NCBI RefSeq assembly: GCF_026262505.1
Contig: NC_067204.1
Coordinates: forward strand, 14,030,522-14,094,521
Length of the DNA stretch: 64,000 nt
Reading direction: 5' to 3'
Source of the DNA: Trichomonas vaginalis G3
Taxonomy: Eukaryota; Parabasalia; Trichomonadida; Trichomonadidae
Shown piece by piece: positions 11,362-21,023 of this stretch. The notes under the pieces are model-generated. The model was not told the origin of the DNA. It was given only the letters and a program-made list of their open reading frames with translations, and did not search any database. The first letter of the stretch is position 1; every line of letters begins with the position of its first letter. The translations under genes and the position numbers were made by a program.

Positions 11362-11426
11362 AGAAGGAATTGGAGGGTAAGAGATATACATTCATATGGT
11401 ATATCTCTTACCCTCCAATTCCTTCT
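11362..11426. repeat. Array hairpin H14, class A
   Basis: Perfect 28-bp stem (11362-11389 with 11399-11426), starting AGAAGGAATTGGAGGGTAAG, with a 9-nt loop. It is one base from both neighbours. Confidence 0.96.
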
Positions 11427-11427
11427 T

Positions 11428-11485
11428 AAAATGGGAGAAACTTTGTCCGAATGTTAAACTATTCGGACAAAGTTTCTCCCATTTT
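11428..11485. repeat. Array hairpin H15, class B
   Basis: Perfect 25-bp stem (11428-11452 with 11461-11485), starting AAAATGGGAGAAACTTTGTC, with loop GTTAAACT. It shares its inner 22 bp with H11. Confidence 0.96.
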
Positions 11486-11487
11486 TT

Positions 11488-11550
11488 GAAGGAATTGGAG
11501 GCTATGAGATACTGATGCAATGTCAGTAACTCATGGCTTCCAATTCCTTC
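11488..11550. repeat. Array hairpin H16, class A
   Basis: 28-bp stem (11488-11515 with 11523-11550) with one mismatch and two wobble-compatible positions. The outer arm GAAGGAATTGGAGG is shared with H14. Confidence 0.92.
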
Positions 11551-11556
11551 CTAAAA

Positions 11557-11642
11557 CTCATAAAAGTGGACATTACATGCATATAAAATTTGACATGTAA
11601 AGTCCACTTTTTGTGAGCGGGGATTTGACTCCGTCAAATCCC
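11557..11642. repeat. Array hairpins H17 and H18
   Basis: H17 (11557-11617) pairs CTCATAAAAGTGGACATTAC with its near complement. H18 (11620-11642) is a short stem, GGGATTTGAC with GTCAAATCCC, around a 3-nt loop. They close the array and do not fit classes A or B well. Confidence 0.85.
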
Positions 11643-11957
11643 TTTTTCGTTTACGAGAAAGCCAAATTCTCTCAAAAAGTTAAGTAGGACCAATTTTTTA
11701 TAAAAAAATCCAATTTCATTATGAATGTTAATTAATTTATATAATTATTGAATAAAAAATTTTCTTTGAGATTATGAAAAGTTCTTTGAAAAGTTATTTT
11801 TTCTCATTTTTAAATATTGTATTAGCCTATTTATTTATAATCCAAATTAAATAACTTTAAATTCAATATTTAAAGAATAATTTTGAAGGAATTGAGTTAC
11901 TTCCCCCGATGATAAAATTGAGAGGTTTACATTTTGACCGAACTTAGCATGCAACAA

Positions 11958-12695
11958 AATAAGTTACTAACTTGGTTATTATTTAAAAATAAACATTTCA
12001 TTGCATTAATACACACGAATTTAAAGATGATCCCATAAATAACATAATTTTCGAAGGGGTTATCTATGGAGCCCAAAAAAGCCCAAAAACGATTATTTTG
12101 AATTGAATTTGGGCCCTAAGAATGGGGGTTATACCTGATTATTTTAAAAATGAAGCATTGCAATAACTCAATATATAAATAAATTAGGACTTAATAAATG
12201 ATAATCTAATAATATGTATACATAGAAATGGCGGTTATTCAAATTAATCCATTTTTCGAATTAAATGGAATTTATAATAATGGTACCGTATTCATAATAA
12301 TGGGGTAATTTATAATGGACCCCATATTCGAATTTCAATATATGAGTATGTTATTGGATGGTGAATGTATATGTAAGTGGAATTTGTGTTTATAATTATG
12401 CTATAATGTGTAATTTTACTAGAATAAAAGAATTAAGTTAATTTGAAATCTCATTATTTCCCAGGGGTTGCAGGTGTATTTACTCTAAAATATTTGAGAC
12501 AACTTTACATGTAAAACTCTCAAATGTGATCCTTATGGCTGGGTGAAATATCACCCACGTTAGCCAAATTCCTTTCTTGGAATCCTTTAGCCATCTGTCA
12601 CATTTTAACCATCCGGGATCCTTAATTTAAAACCTTATTTTTCCGTATGATTGAAAATATTTAGAGTTTCAATCTATAATATTAAATTTTATAGA
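11958..12695. other. Gene-free stretch with nested small hairpins
   Basis: No gene supported. Short stems lie at 12488-12525 (ATTTGAGA with TCTCAAAT) and 12535-12595 (an outer ATGGCT/AGCCAT pairing enclosing GGGTG/CACCC). Confidence 0.5.
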
Positions 12696-13097
12696 AGGAT
12701 TATTATTTTCGTCTGGAAAAGTGACAAAATTATCATTTTCATCTGACGAAAATGATAATTTTTTATTTTCAAGGTCTTGCTAAAAATATAAATTTATGGG
12801 ATTGCAATGCAATGATACCTACTTGAATTGCAATGCAACTATTAGGAAATTTTGGTGAAAATAAATTAAATAATTTGGGTTTATGATTTTGACTTCGCTA
12901 AAAAAATTGACTAGAAATCCACAAAAAATAAAATAATTTGAAGCTAGAATGATAATATGCACACGGAGTTATTAAATAAAGTTGTATATGGGTGGATTGC
13001 GCTTAAATTAATAGAAATAGTGTTATAGTTCAATAAATCAGATACCAGACGAAAATGATAATTTTGTCACTTTTTCCAGACGAAAATGATAATGCCC
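12696..13097. mobile_element. MITE-like element, about 400 bp
   Basis: Terminal inverted repeats of about 45 bp (12696-12745 and 13041-13097) share ATTTTCGTCTGGAAAA then GTGACAAAATTATCATTTTC. They are flanked by identical 12-bp direct repeats AAATTTTATAGA (12684-12695 and 13098-13109), read as a target-site duplication. The left end holds an extra internal hairpin (12729-12758). No coding capacity, so non-autonomous. Superfamily unknown; a 12-bp duplication would be unusual for common families. Confidence 0.72.
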
Positions 13098-13329
13098 AAA
13101 TTTTATAGATTAGTTAAGGCTGTGCTTACGCCCATCTGACTCTAATTCAAATTTTTGACCACTGGTGTGGAGCATCATTGAAAATTAACCTTAAACATCT
13201 GAATTGAAGGCAATGTCAAAGGGGCGTAACAGCGCCCTTTAAAAAAATGATTTTTGAAATATAAAATTTTACAAAGAGAAAAAAAATTATTCATAAAACA
13301 AAAATTAAAACAATTAAAAATTATTCATA

Positions 13330-16300
13330 TTATTTTGATTCTGTTGGAGATTTGAGTGGAGGCAAATACTTATCCAAAGAAGAAGCAACAGTAGGTTTTC
13401 CATACTTTGTTGTTCCTTTATACGCCTGTTTATCAGATCCGTAAATAATTCCTCCTCTTGAAGCGGCTCTTGTCTTTGGAACTTCTCCCAATGCATCAGC
13501 TACTTTCGGATCAGTTATCAAGCCAGCAATAGTATTTCTTGTCTGTCCGCAGAACAAACACTTGTAAGAAACAGTTCCTGCAGGTGTAGATGTTTCTTTA
13601 GACAAAGTATGATACAAATCATTGATAAACTCTTTGAGTTCTTCATGAGTTACTCTATCAGGAACAGCTTGTTGAACTTGTTCAACCCTTTCAACAACTT
13701 CTGTCATCTGATATCTCATGTTTCTAAAGAACTTCTCAACATAGTCTTTATCAACTTTGTTTGTTACATTCTGTTCAGCAACTCTTGTTCTTTCAACAGC
13801 ATTGTCAATCTTCATTTGTAAGTCTGTCCTCAAGTCAACTAAATATGGCAACATCGTCTCTAAAATGTCTTGTCTTCTCTCGGCATTCATAACTGTAACT
13901 TCTTCAACAGGCTGAGGAATTCTTCTGCCGAAGAATGGCTGTTCATCTTCACTTGTTATTGAAGGAGCAGGAGCATTTGTTGGTTCGGGAATGATGTTAT
14001 CAGGAATCTGCATTGTTCCATCTTCATTCTGTGAAGCAACTTCAATCAATTGATCCAAAGTTGGTCGTTTATGAAGTTGTTGTGATGAATTTACTCGTTT
14101 AGGAGTTACTGCTTTTGTTTCTACTTTTGATGATGGTTTCGTTTCAACAATGATAGGAGTGTCTGGTCCACTTTCATCATTGACTTCTGGAACATCTAAA
14201 GTAGTGATGTTTAGAACAGGAGGTTCGTTTGGAACATCGAATTTCGGTTTCTTGTTCTTTTTAATTTGGAATTTGTCCAAATCAAGAGTTGGTGGCATTG
14301 TTAAAGGCTGAGAAGGAGGTGGGGCGGTGTATTGGACATCTTTGACCTTCTCCATGGCAATTTGAAGGTTCCTGACGTCGTCTTGAAGATGAGAAACTGA
14401 ATCTACAATTTTTGAATTCTGATCTTGAGCTGATTTCATGAAATTGTAGAGTTCCTGCCTCTGATCTTTGGTTGTCATGTCCAAATTACTGATTTGGTCG
14501 TCAAATCTCTTTCTCAAACTCCGGATTTGGTTATCAAAATTGGAATTAATTTGATTTTGGCCGGCCAAATTAGGATCTGATATGTTATCAATTGGTAATT
14601 GATGGTTGCTGTTCATTAAAACGGCATCTCTTCTTGATTTCTCCAAAATTTGGATTCGAGATCTCAAATCAGTGATTGCATCTCTAAATATACGTAATTG
14701 CTCTTCAGTAACCTGTTGTAGTTGGTCCATACTTCTACTTGGTTGTAATTTAGGTGCTTCTTCTGGTTTTTCTTTTATTTCCAAATTTGATTTCGTTTCT
14801 TCTTCAGCTTGTAACTCTTCTTCTGCAGGTAACTGGATTGTTACCTGTTTGTTTGTTTCTTTGGGTGCTTCTGGAGCGATTTCCTTTGGCGGTTCTCGCT
14901 CTAAAACTTTTTCTTTTGGAGATTGAGGAGGAGAAGCATGTTTTGGCTTAACAAGTTCTTTCTCAGGTGGTTTATATGATGTATGTTCTTGTTTCGGTGT
15001 TTTCTCCTGCTTTTGTATCTTTTCTGAAGAATTATGAGATTTAATTGAAGATTTAAGGGATCTCATGGTACTAATTATGTTATTTATCTGTTTTTCGTCT
15101 GAATCCAGTCTGGAAATTACATGTTCGAGCTCTTCTTTCTTCTGCTGGTTCTCCATTTCGTAATCTACCATATGTTGTTGGAGATCCATAATCATTTTGA
15201 CGACTGCAGCATCTGGTTTGTCTCCTGTTGATGGAATATATGTTGGAATGGCAGTCATCTTCTTAGGAGCAGGGATATCTGCTTGAATAACATGAACAAG
15301 CGTGTTATTTGGCTTTTCCTTTGTGGATTTGGAGGATTCGGCTGTTGCTGGTCGCTTTTGGGATTCAACTGATTGTGGCCTTGATTGCTGTTTAGATGCA
15401 GGAGTTACAGGACGAGATTCTTTCAGGGATGACTTGGAACTTGCCTTTGAAAGAGGCTGATTTGGTGTTGGATCGTTGGAAGTAACAGCTGTTGCTATGC
15501 CATTTGAAGTAGATCCGTCTGGTCCAACGATTATTGCTGAAGTATTTGGTAAAACATCGGCTGTACGCGATGAAAAAAAGCCTCTACTAACTGGTGATGA
15601 GGCGCGTTCCTCTTGTGTGACAATTTGAGGAATCTCTTGGTTAGATATCTTTTGTGGAATTTCAATTGAGGCTTGTGAAACGGCATTCGAATAGACAATC
15701 TGTGGCTTGTTCTTAAATGAGTTTACTTGATCTTGTATCTTGTTGATTTGGCCCTGCTGGACTGAAATTAAGCTCTCAATGGACTTGAAATGTTCGTTGT
15801 CACTTTTGTTCATGAGGGAAGTTAATGAATCTTGTAATTTCTTGATGGAGTCTTGGTTTGCGTCGTCGACTTGAAGGATGACTGGAGGTGGTTTGTACTC
15901 AGAAACAATTGTTACCGTTGAAAGATGCTCGAAAGTGAATTCTTTCGGTGTAATAACAGATTGATTTGGAGTAACAGGGGAAGATGGTCTGTATTCCTTT
16001 GTAGAGAGATCAATGATCTTTTCTACAATGAATGGTTGTGACATTTCTCTCGATGGCTTTGTAGTTTCCTTTGGAGAAAGAATTACTTCAGATTTTTGTT
16101 CAGAAACTTTAACTACTTCTGCATCCTTGTGTAGTATTTCATGTACTGCAATCTCATTTGGCTTCGAATCAATTGGAGTGGCAATGGAATACCTTGTAAC
16201 TGGAATTTGATTTATTTCTGTTTGAGTTTCAGTTTCGAAGTACTCTGTGCTTGTAGGGATATCAAGAGGCATCAATCTCTGCTTTACGGTCTTAACTGGT

Positions 16301-17895
16301 TGTTCTTCAGGTAAATCTGTTGATACAGTAGATCTCGATGAAGGAAGCTTCTCGGGTTGAATATTTGGTTGAGTTTGTGGTTCTGCAGGTTCATTCTTGG
16401 CTTCTTCGACCAAAGTATCGAGTTTTGACTGTTCTTTTTGAAGTATTCTTGAAGATGTTGTACTTCTTGAAGAACTTTTAGCACTCTCTTGTTTGGCTTG
16501 GGATAAGCGCTTTGTAGATTTGGTCTTTTCTGGTTTTGACTTGATATCATTTAATGAATTTTTAAGACTTTCGATTTCAAGCTTAAGACTATTAATATAT
16601 CCTTCTATGCGTGCATCTGTATTTGTTTTTTCATTTTGAATTGTTTCGATGCTAGATTTTATGTTAGATATTTCATCCGGACTTACAGAAGGTTCGTTTG
16701 GCTTGTATTTGTTGATAAAATCTTGTAATGTTGCTTGTGATTGTAAAACTTCGTTTTGTATTTCATATTGACGTTGAGTAAGTGATTTATCTAATTTTTC
16801 CATTGCAACGGCGTTTTCTGTGATCTTTTCAAGTAAACGTTCGAATTCTGATGAGTATCCTGATAGCTCTGTCTTAAATTGCAAGTGGTCTTTTCGTTGG
16901 TTTTCTGCTTCTGCGATAATTTTATTAATTGTTTTAGCCATTTGGCTGCTTCTTTCGTTATCAGCCTTTCTTCCATCTTGTAGAGCGTTGAGTTGTATAA
17001 GAATATCATCAATCCTTGGGTCGCTTCTCGATGAAACTGGTACTGATGAGATTTGCTGTGAAGGAACTTGATCTTTTGTATCTGATTTAGGACTTTCTAT
17101 TGTTACTGCGTCTTGTATTGGATTTGTTTGTGTCTCTGGATGAAAATCTTTTTCTTGAACTTCAATTACTGGTTTTTCTTCAACAACTTCAGTTTTATTT
17201 TCTTCAGAAGGTTGGGGTGGTGCTTGTTCGACTGTATTTTCTGATTCTTTTGTTGTAGATCCTGTTCTTGATGAAGTTGTTTTCTTCGGAGAAGTTGGTT
17301 CTGATTTGGGGTTTGCTGAAGGGGTTTGTGTAGGTATTGGGGTAATGATTGGTTCAGCTGACTGAGTTTGTTGTAATAATTGTAATAATTGCTGAGTTGT
17401 TTGATATTGTTGATTATATTGAATTAAAAAGTTATCAAATCTCTTCTTAAGTGTACTTAAATCTTCTTCCAATTGGTTATCATCAAATGATTTTGTGCTT
17501 GTTGGTATTGGTTCGGCAATTGGTTTATTCATTTCGCCAGTTGATATGGTATCGAGCATATTTGCTAATGATTTATCAAATTTTTCCTTAACATCTTTGA
17601 TTTGGAAAGAAAAGAAAGACTTTAATTCTCTGATTTCTTCAGAATATTCTTTTCCATTTTTCTCTTGAGTCTTTTGTAAATCAGATATTTTTCTGTTTAT
17701 ATTCTGTATGTCTTCTAACGTGGTGGAATCGTCAACTTTTTGCACGGTAGTGGTCTTTTTAATTGCAAAATCCACTCTATTAGCAAGCTCTAATATAATA
17801 TCTTTCAAGGGATTAAATTGTATACCAATGTCGAGTGCTTCTGTATCTCGTATTAAAGATTCAAGTGTCTCTGTACCCCTGTGAGAAACACTCAT
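13330..17895 (-). CDS. Large disordered/coiled-coil protein, QRICH2/DUF4795-like C-terminus
   Basis: Single frame of 1521 residues from ATG at 17893-17895. The N-terminal part has several short coiled coils. The middle is low-complexity, rich in Q, S, T, P and K, with repeated KxETxSSRS-like stretches. The last 230 residues are more ordered: a helical block (ERRQDILETMLPYLVDLRTD onwards, VDKDYVEKFFRNMRYQMTEV), then YKCLFCG, then a short basic tail. This order of helices, a single CxxC motif and a tail resembles the DUF4795 domain of QRICH2/C16orf96, proteins tied to the sperm flagellum in animals. Only the overall pattern is matched here, so a flagellar role is inference. It stands alone between gene-poor blocks. 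No TCA-Y-W initiator was seen just upstream. Confidence 0.6.
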   Translation of the reverse strand: MSVSHRGTETLESLIRDTEALDIGIQFNPLKDIILELANRVDFAIKKTTTVQKVDDSTTLEDIQNINRKISDLQKTQEKNGKEYSEEIRELKSFFSFQIKDVKEKFDKSLANMLDTISTGEMNKPIAEPIPTSTKSFDDNQLEEDLSTLKKRFDNFLIQYNQQYQTTQQLLQLLQQTQSAEPIITPIPTQTPSANPKSEPTSPKKTTSSRTGSTTKESENTVEQAPPQPSEENKTEVVEEKPVIEVQEKDFHPETQTNPIQDAVTIESPKSDTKDQVPSQQISSVPVSSRSDPRIDDILIQLNALQDGRKADNERSSQMAKTINKIIAEAENQRKDHLQFKTELSGYSSEFERLLEKITENAVAMEKLDKSLTQRQYEIQNEVLQSQATLQDFINKYKPNEPSVSPDEISNIKSSIETIQNEKTNTDARIEGYINSLKLEIESLKNSLNDIKSKPEKTKSTKRLSQAKQESAKSSSRSTTSSRILQKEQSKLDTLVEEAKNEPAEPQTQPNIQPEKLPSSRSTVSTDLPEEQPVKTVKQRLMPLDIPTSTEYFETETQTEINQIPVTRYSIATPIDSKPNEIAVHEILHKDAEVVKVSEQKSEVILSPKETTKPSREMSQPFIVEKIIDLSTKEYRPSSPVTPNQSVITPKEFTFEHLSTVTIVSEYKPPPVILQVDDANQDSIKKLQDSLTSLMNKSDNEHFKSIESLISVQQGQINKIQDQVNSFKNKPQIVYSNAVSQASIEIPQKISNQEIPQIVTQEERASSPVSRGFFSSRTADVLPNTSAIIVGPDGSTSNGIATAVTSNDPTPNQPLSKASSKSSLKESRPVTPASKQQSRPQSVESQKRPATAESSKSTKEKPNNTLVHVIQADIPAPKKMTAIPTYIPSTGDKPDAAVVKMIMDLQQHMVDYEMENQQKKEELEHVISRLDSDEKQINNIISTMRSLKSSIKSHNSSEKIQKQEKTPKQEHTSYKPPEKELVKPKHASPPQSPKEKVLEREPPKEIAPEAPKETNKQVTIQLPAEEELQAEEETKSNLEIKEKPEEAPKLQPSRSMDQLQQVTEEQLRIFRDAITDLRSRIQILEKSRRDAVLMNSNHQLPIDNISDPNLAGQNQINSNFDNQIRSLRKRFDDQISNLDMTTKDQRQELYNFMKSAQDQNSKIVDSVSHLQDDVRNLQIAMEKVKDVQYTAPPPSQPLTMPPTLDLDKFQIKKNKKPKFDVPNEPPVLNITTLDVPEVNDESGPDTPIIVETKPSSKVETKAVTPKRVNSSQQLHKRPTLDQLIEVASQNEDGTMQIPDNIIPEPTNAPAPSITSEDEQPFFGRRIPQPVEEVTVMNAERRQDILETMLPYLVDLRTDLQMKIDNAVERTRVAEQNVTNKVDKDYVEKFFRNMRYQMTEVVERVEQVQQAVPDRVTHEELKEFINDLYHTLSKETSTPAGTVSYKCLFCGQTRNTIAGLITDPKVADALGEVPKTRAASRGGIIYGSDKQAYKGTTKYGKPTVASSLDKYLPPLKSPTESK

Positions 17896-18838
17896 TTCTT
17901 GGTAACGAATAATTTACAAAAATTTTAGATTGCTCCTTCGAAAAGCATCAATAATTCCTGTGGATTTAGCTCCTTCTATAGTGTTATAAATAAAAAATGG
18001 TGAAATTATTATAGTTTTATTTCGAATTTTTTGAGACAAAGAAAAAAAATTTTTTAGAAGAAAATATAATAAGAAAAACGCACACTGAACTGATTTTGCA
18101 TTCATGCTGAACATGTTTTGAAAACATTTTCCGGTCAAAAAATTATTCAATGGACGAATCATAGCATGGTATGTATTTTATGTCCCAAATAAATTGATGT
18201 TAGTGATATTCATATATAATAGCATCAAAATTCGGAAGAATATATGACTATATATTAAAACTTAAAAATTATAGAATTTAAAGATCAAATTGCAATCATT
18301 TTTTAAATTTCAAATTTTTATCTTAATTCCTTGGGAATTCATGATGAGTGCATCATATCTCTCGGTAAATAGGAAATGTCCTTAATGCAAATTATGAATT
18401 TGATTGAAATTCTCTGAACACATTTTTGGAAACTTTGGATGAATACATCAGAGTTTGAAAAGGATTGTTTAATTCAGAGAAAAATCTTAATCCTATCAAT
18501 CTGGATCTTTAGAATGAATGGAATCGTAAAATAATTGGGTCCTGTAATTTATTGAGAATGAAATCCTTGATCTTTTAATATTTAAACATTCTCGTAAACT
18601 ATGCATTATGGCATTCCAAACGGGAACCGCGGTTGGTTACCATGGATTTCCGTCACCGGTCACATTTTAAAGATTTTTAAAGCCTTATAAAAATATGCTT
18701 TGTAAATCATTTTTTGTAAATCGGCAAAAATTTGGTAATTTTCTTCAACTAATAAATCTGCGAATAGCATTTATAATACAAGAACAATCTTTTAAAATGC
18801 GTTTGATTCATTTTTGTATAATTTCATATAGGCACATA
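17896..18838. other. Gene-free stretch with a small GC-rich patch
   Basis: AT-rich, no gene supported. 18618-18662 is GC-richer and holds the palindrome AACCGCGGTT. Confidence 0.5.
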
Positions 18839-19153
18839 TATTCTTCCGGGACTTTCCGTGATTTTACCGTAAAATCATTAGTTTACACCAATTTTTCCGT
18901 ATTTTGAATAGTTTACTGCACTTTTTCCGTAAAATTGAGTTACGGGAATCCGCAAAATTTCCGGACCTCATTTTTTCATAGAATATAATATAATATTTGA
19001 TAAAAAGATATATTATTTATATTTTGATTTTTGAATTACGGAAAAAGTGAATTGATAACTTGATTTTTTTATATGGTTAATTTTTCAAATGATATTATTG
19101 AAGATCTAAAATAATTAAAAGTAAAAATTGAATTACGGAAAAAGTGAGGTCAA
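18839..19153. repeat. Cluster of TTTCCGTA repeats in both orientations
   Basis: TTTCCGT, TTACCGTAAAAT, TTTTTCCGTA and CACTTTTTCCGTAAAATT occur at 18845-18940, and AATTACGGAAAAAGTGA occurs twice in inverse orientation at 19034-19053 and 19130-19149. The outer pair (18919-18937 with 19130-19149) could be the ends of a 230-bp element. No target duplication found. Confidence 0.55.
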
Positions 19154-19221
19154 AGTGAAATAAATTTGCAGAACAATTTTCATTGAAATAAGCTTTATTT
19201 TTCATTATTAATAACAATGCT

Positions 19222-19880
19222 GTAATAAACAGAATTCATCAAAAGTGACAGCTCTCAATTTTTTGACATTTGTAAATTCTAAATTGAATGAGAAAATGAA
19301 ATAATACTAAGCATAATACAATATTCTAGATTTAATTATAATTAGGGAAAAGTTAGTTTTGAGAGTACTTTTCATAGGCATATAGAATGAAATCTTCTGA
19401 AAAATAATATCACATAAACTCATATTATTTTCTAATATATAACTATTTTATATAAAATCAAATTCAATGATCTTAAAAGCGAAGGATAAACCTCAAAATT
19501 TACGAATATAATGAGTGGAATATAATGCTTATCTATCATAAAACCATATGAAATATTAATTTTTGCTTTACGCCTAATTTTTGACGACAATTAGCAAAAA
19601 ATGTTAAATGTTAACACTCAGTCCATTGAATATGAAAAATAAAATTGACTTTGATTAAATGTTTTTATTTATCATGCAATTCTTCTTGCGACAAAGATTT
19701 GAATAAAATTTCAAAAAATAAGATAGCTTAAAAAATAATATACGGTAGTGTTTACTAATAGATGAATAGTATATAAATTCTATTAAAATGGATTTGATCC
19801 AAAAAATATATAAAATTTGTCATAAATAAAATCGTTTTAAATTACTTCTTCATTTAAATTATAACAATTATTTTTGGTTT
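19222..19880 (+). mobile_element. Solo half copy of the foldback element
   Basis: About 660 bp, nearly identical to the right arm (in reverse complement) of the element at 22420-23672. It begins GTAATAAACAGAATTCATCA and stops exactly at the point that is the centre of the full foldback copy. It differs by several single-base deletions. No paired arm and no target duplication here, so it reads as a truncated copy. No coding capacity. Confidence 0.85.
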
Positions 19881-20288
19881 TATAGTTTTTTAAAGCTCAT
19901 GTGGTTTTTTTAACCACAGAATACTTATGTGCTGTAGCAAGCTTGCAATCCAAAGCTCACGTTAGACAACAAGAGTCATGAAGTCTCATACTAAGGGATA
20001 TCCAACATATATTTTAATAATCTAATGTTTGTGACAAATATTCAACATAAAATTAAGTTTTCGTTTCGTTACAAGGCATTCTACTTTGGAGATATCATAT
20101 TTAATGTACAGAAAAGTTAATATTAAACAATACATGCTAAAGAATTAATAAATAAGATAATAAAATAAATTTATACGTAATTACTTTCATTTAATATGCT
20201 TTATGCTGTATAATATTGATTAAGAGGCATTAAAAGTTTCCATAATCTGCTTTTATAGGCAAGATTTTTGATAAAAATTTTAAATTTT
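19881..20288. other. Gene-free AT-rich stretch
   Basis: Nothing recognised apart from a small stem GTGGTT/AACCAC at 19900-19918. Confidence 0.5.
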
Positions 20289-20391
20289 GAAAAATGATGA
20301 GAAAAGGAAAAAAAAGGTAAATGAGAGCAAGAGGAGGGAAAAAAAGAAAAAGAAAAGGAAGGGAAGGGAAAAATAAAAGAAAGAAGGACAT
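20289..20391. repeat. Purine-rich tract
   Basis: About 100 bp that are almost all A and G on the plus strand, with runs such as GGAAGGGAAGGGAAAAA. Such a tract could form triplex DNA; function unknown. Confidence 0.8.
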
Positions 20392-20414
20392 ATAAAAATT
20401 TAGATGCGCATTCT

Positions 20415-20485
20415 TAATGCCGAGGCGGCTTGCCGCCGAGGCGCGATTTTTTTAGGCCTCTACGGTAACCCGGCAATGTTTTTTT
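20415..20485. repeat. GC-rich nested palindrome
   Basis: In AT-rich surroundings, GGCGGC and GCCGCC pair across a 2-nt loop, beside GAGGC pairing with GCCTC around a T-run. Composition is unlike its neighbours; origin unknown. Confidence 0.6.
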
Positions 20486-21023
20486 AAATCTTGTACAGCC
20501 CTACTATGCATAGAATTGAATGGCTACTATTGACTTGGATCAAAAAAAAATGCAAAATCAAAAATTCAAGTGAAAAAATTAACGCGAGAATCAAATTTTG
20601 GAGTTAATTATATTTGTAACCAAAATACTAGCTGATTCATATACATTCAATGCAAATAACCCATTTGAATTTAATAATGACAAGTTCAAACTATTACTAA
20701 AGCTCGAAACAACTAATAATCTGTAATTAATGTCATATGTGTATTCGATTTATTTAAGACATCGAGTTATCTAAGCATAGCAGAAATAGATACCCATTTA
20801 AAAAACCGTTCTGAAAATCTAAAGAAAAATGCTCAATTATTATGATTATCCATGAATAAGGAAAAATTAAGAATTGAAAAGAATAATCCACTGGTTTTGA
20901 TTTTTATTGAATATTGATTAACATATGTATTCAAACATATATATTTAAATTCATCAAATTGTTTTAATTCAAATTGAGATACCTTCTCAATTTTAAAAAC
21001 TGTGAATCAATTAAAATCGAAAA
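20486..21023. other. 5' flank of the GH16 gene
   Basis: AT-rich. No clear TCA-Y-W initiator next to the ATG; the closest TCA is TCAAT at 21007-21011. Confidence 0.4.

Larger units (their letters stand above)
9941..11957. mobile_element. 2.0-kb inverted-repeat-bounded block carrying the hairpin array
   Basis: Left end 9941-9964 and right end 11934-11957 are exact 24-bp inverted repeats beginning TTGTTGCATGCTAAGTTCGG. A diverged continuation of about 40 bp inside each end is still recognisable (the right-end strand ends in GGGGGAAGTA). No target-site duplication was found. There is no coding frame inside; the cargo is the tandem hairpin array. It could be a non-autonomous DNA element or a locus flanked by an old inverted duplication. 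Confidence 0.6.

Noticed and set aside
10361-11617. CRISPR-like reading of the hairpin array
   Set aside because: There is no constant repeat with unique spacers; the whole array is stems and loops.
17914-18162. Minus-strand frame of 82 codons upstream of the QRICH2-like gene
   Set aside because: Phe/Leu/Ile/Lys-rich translation typical of AT-rich non-coding DNA, with no family resemblance.
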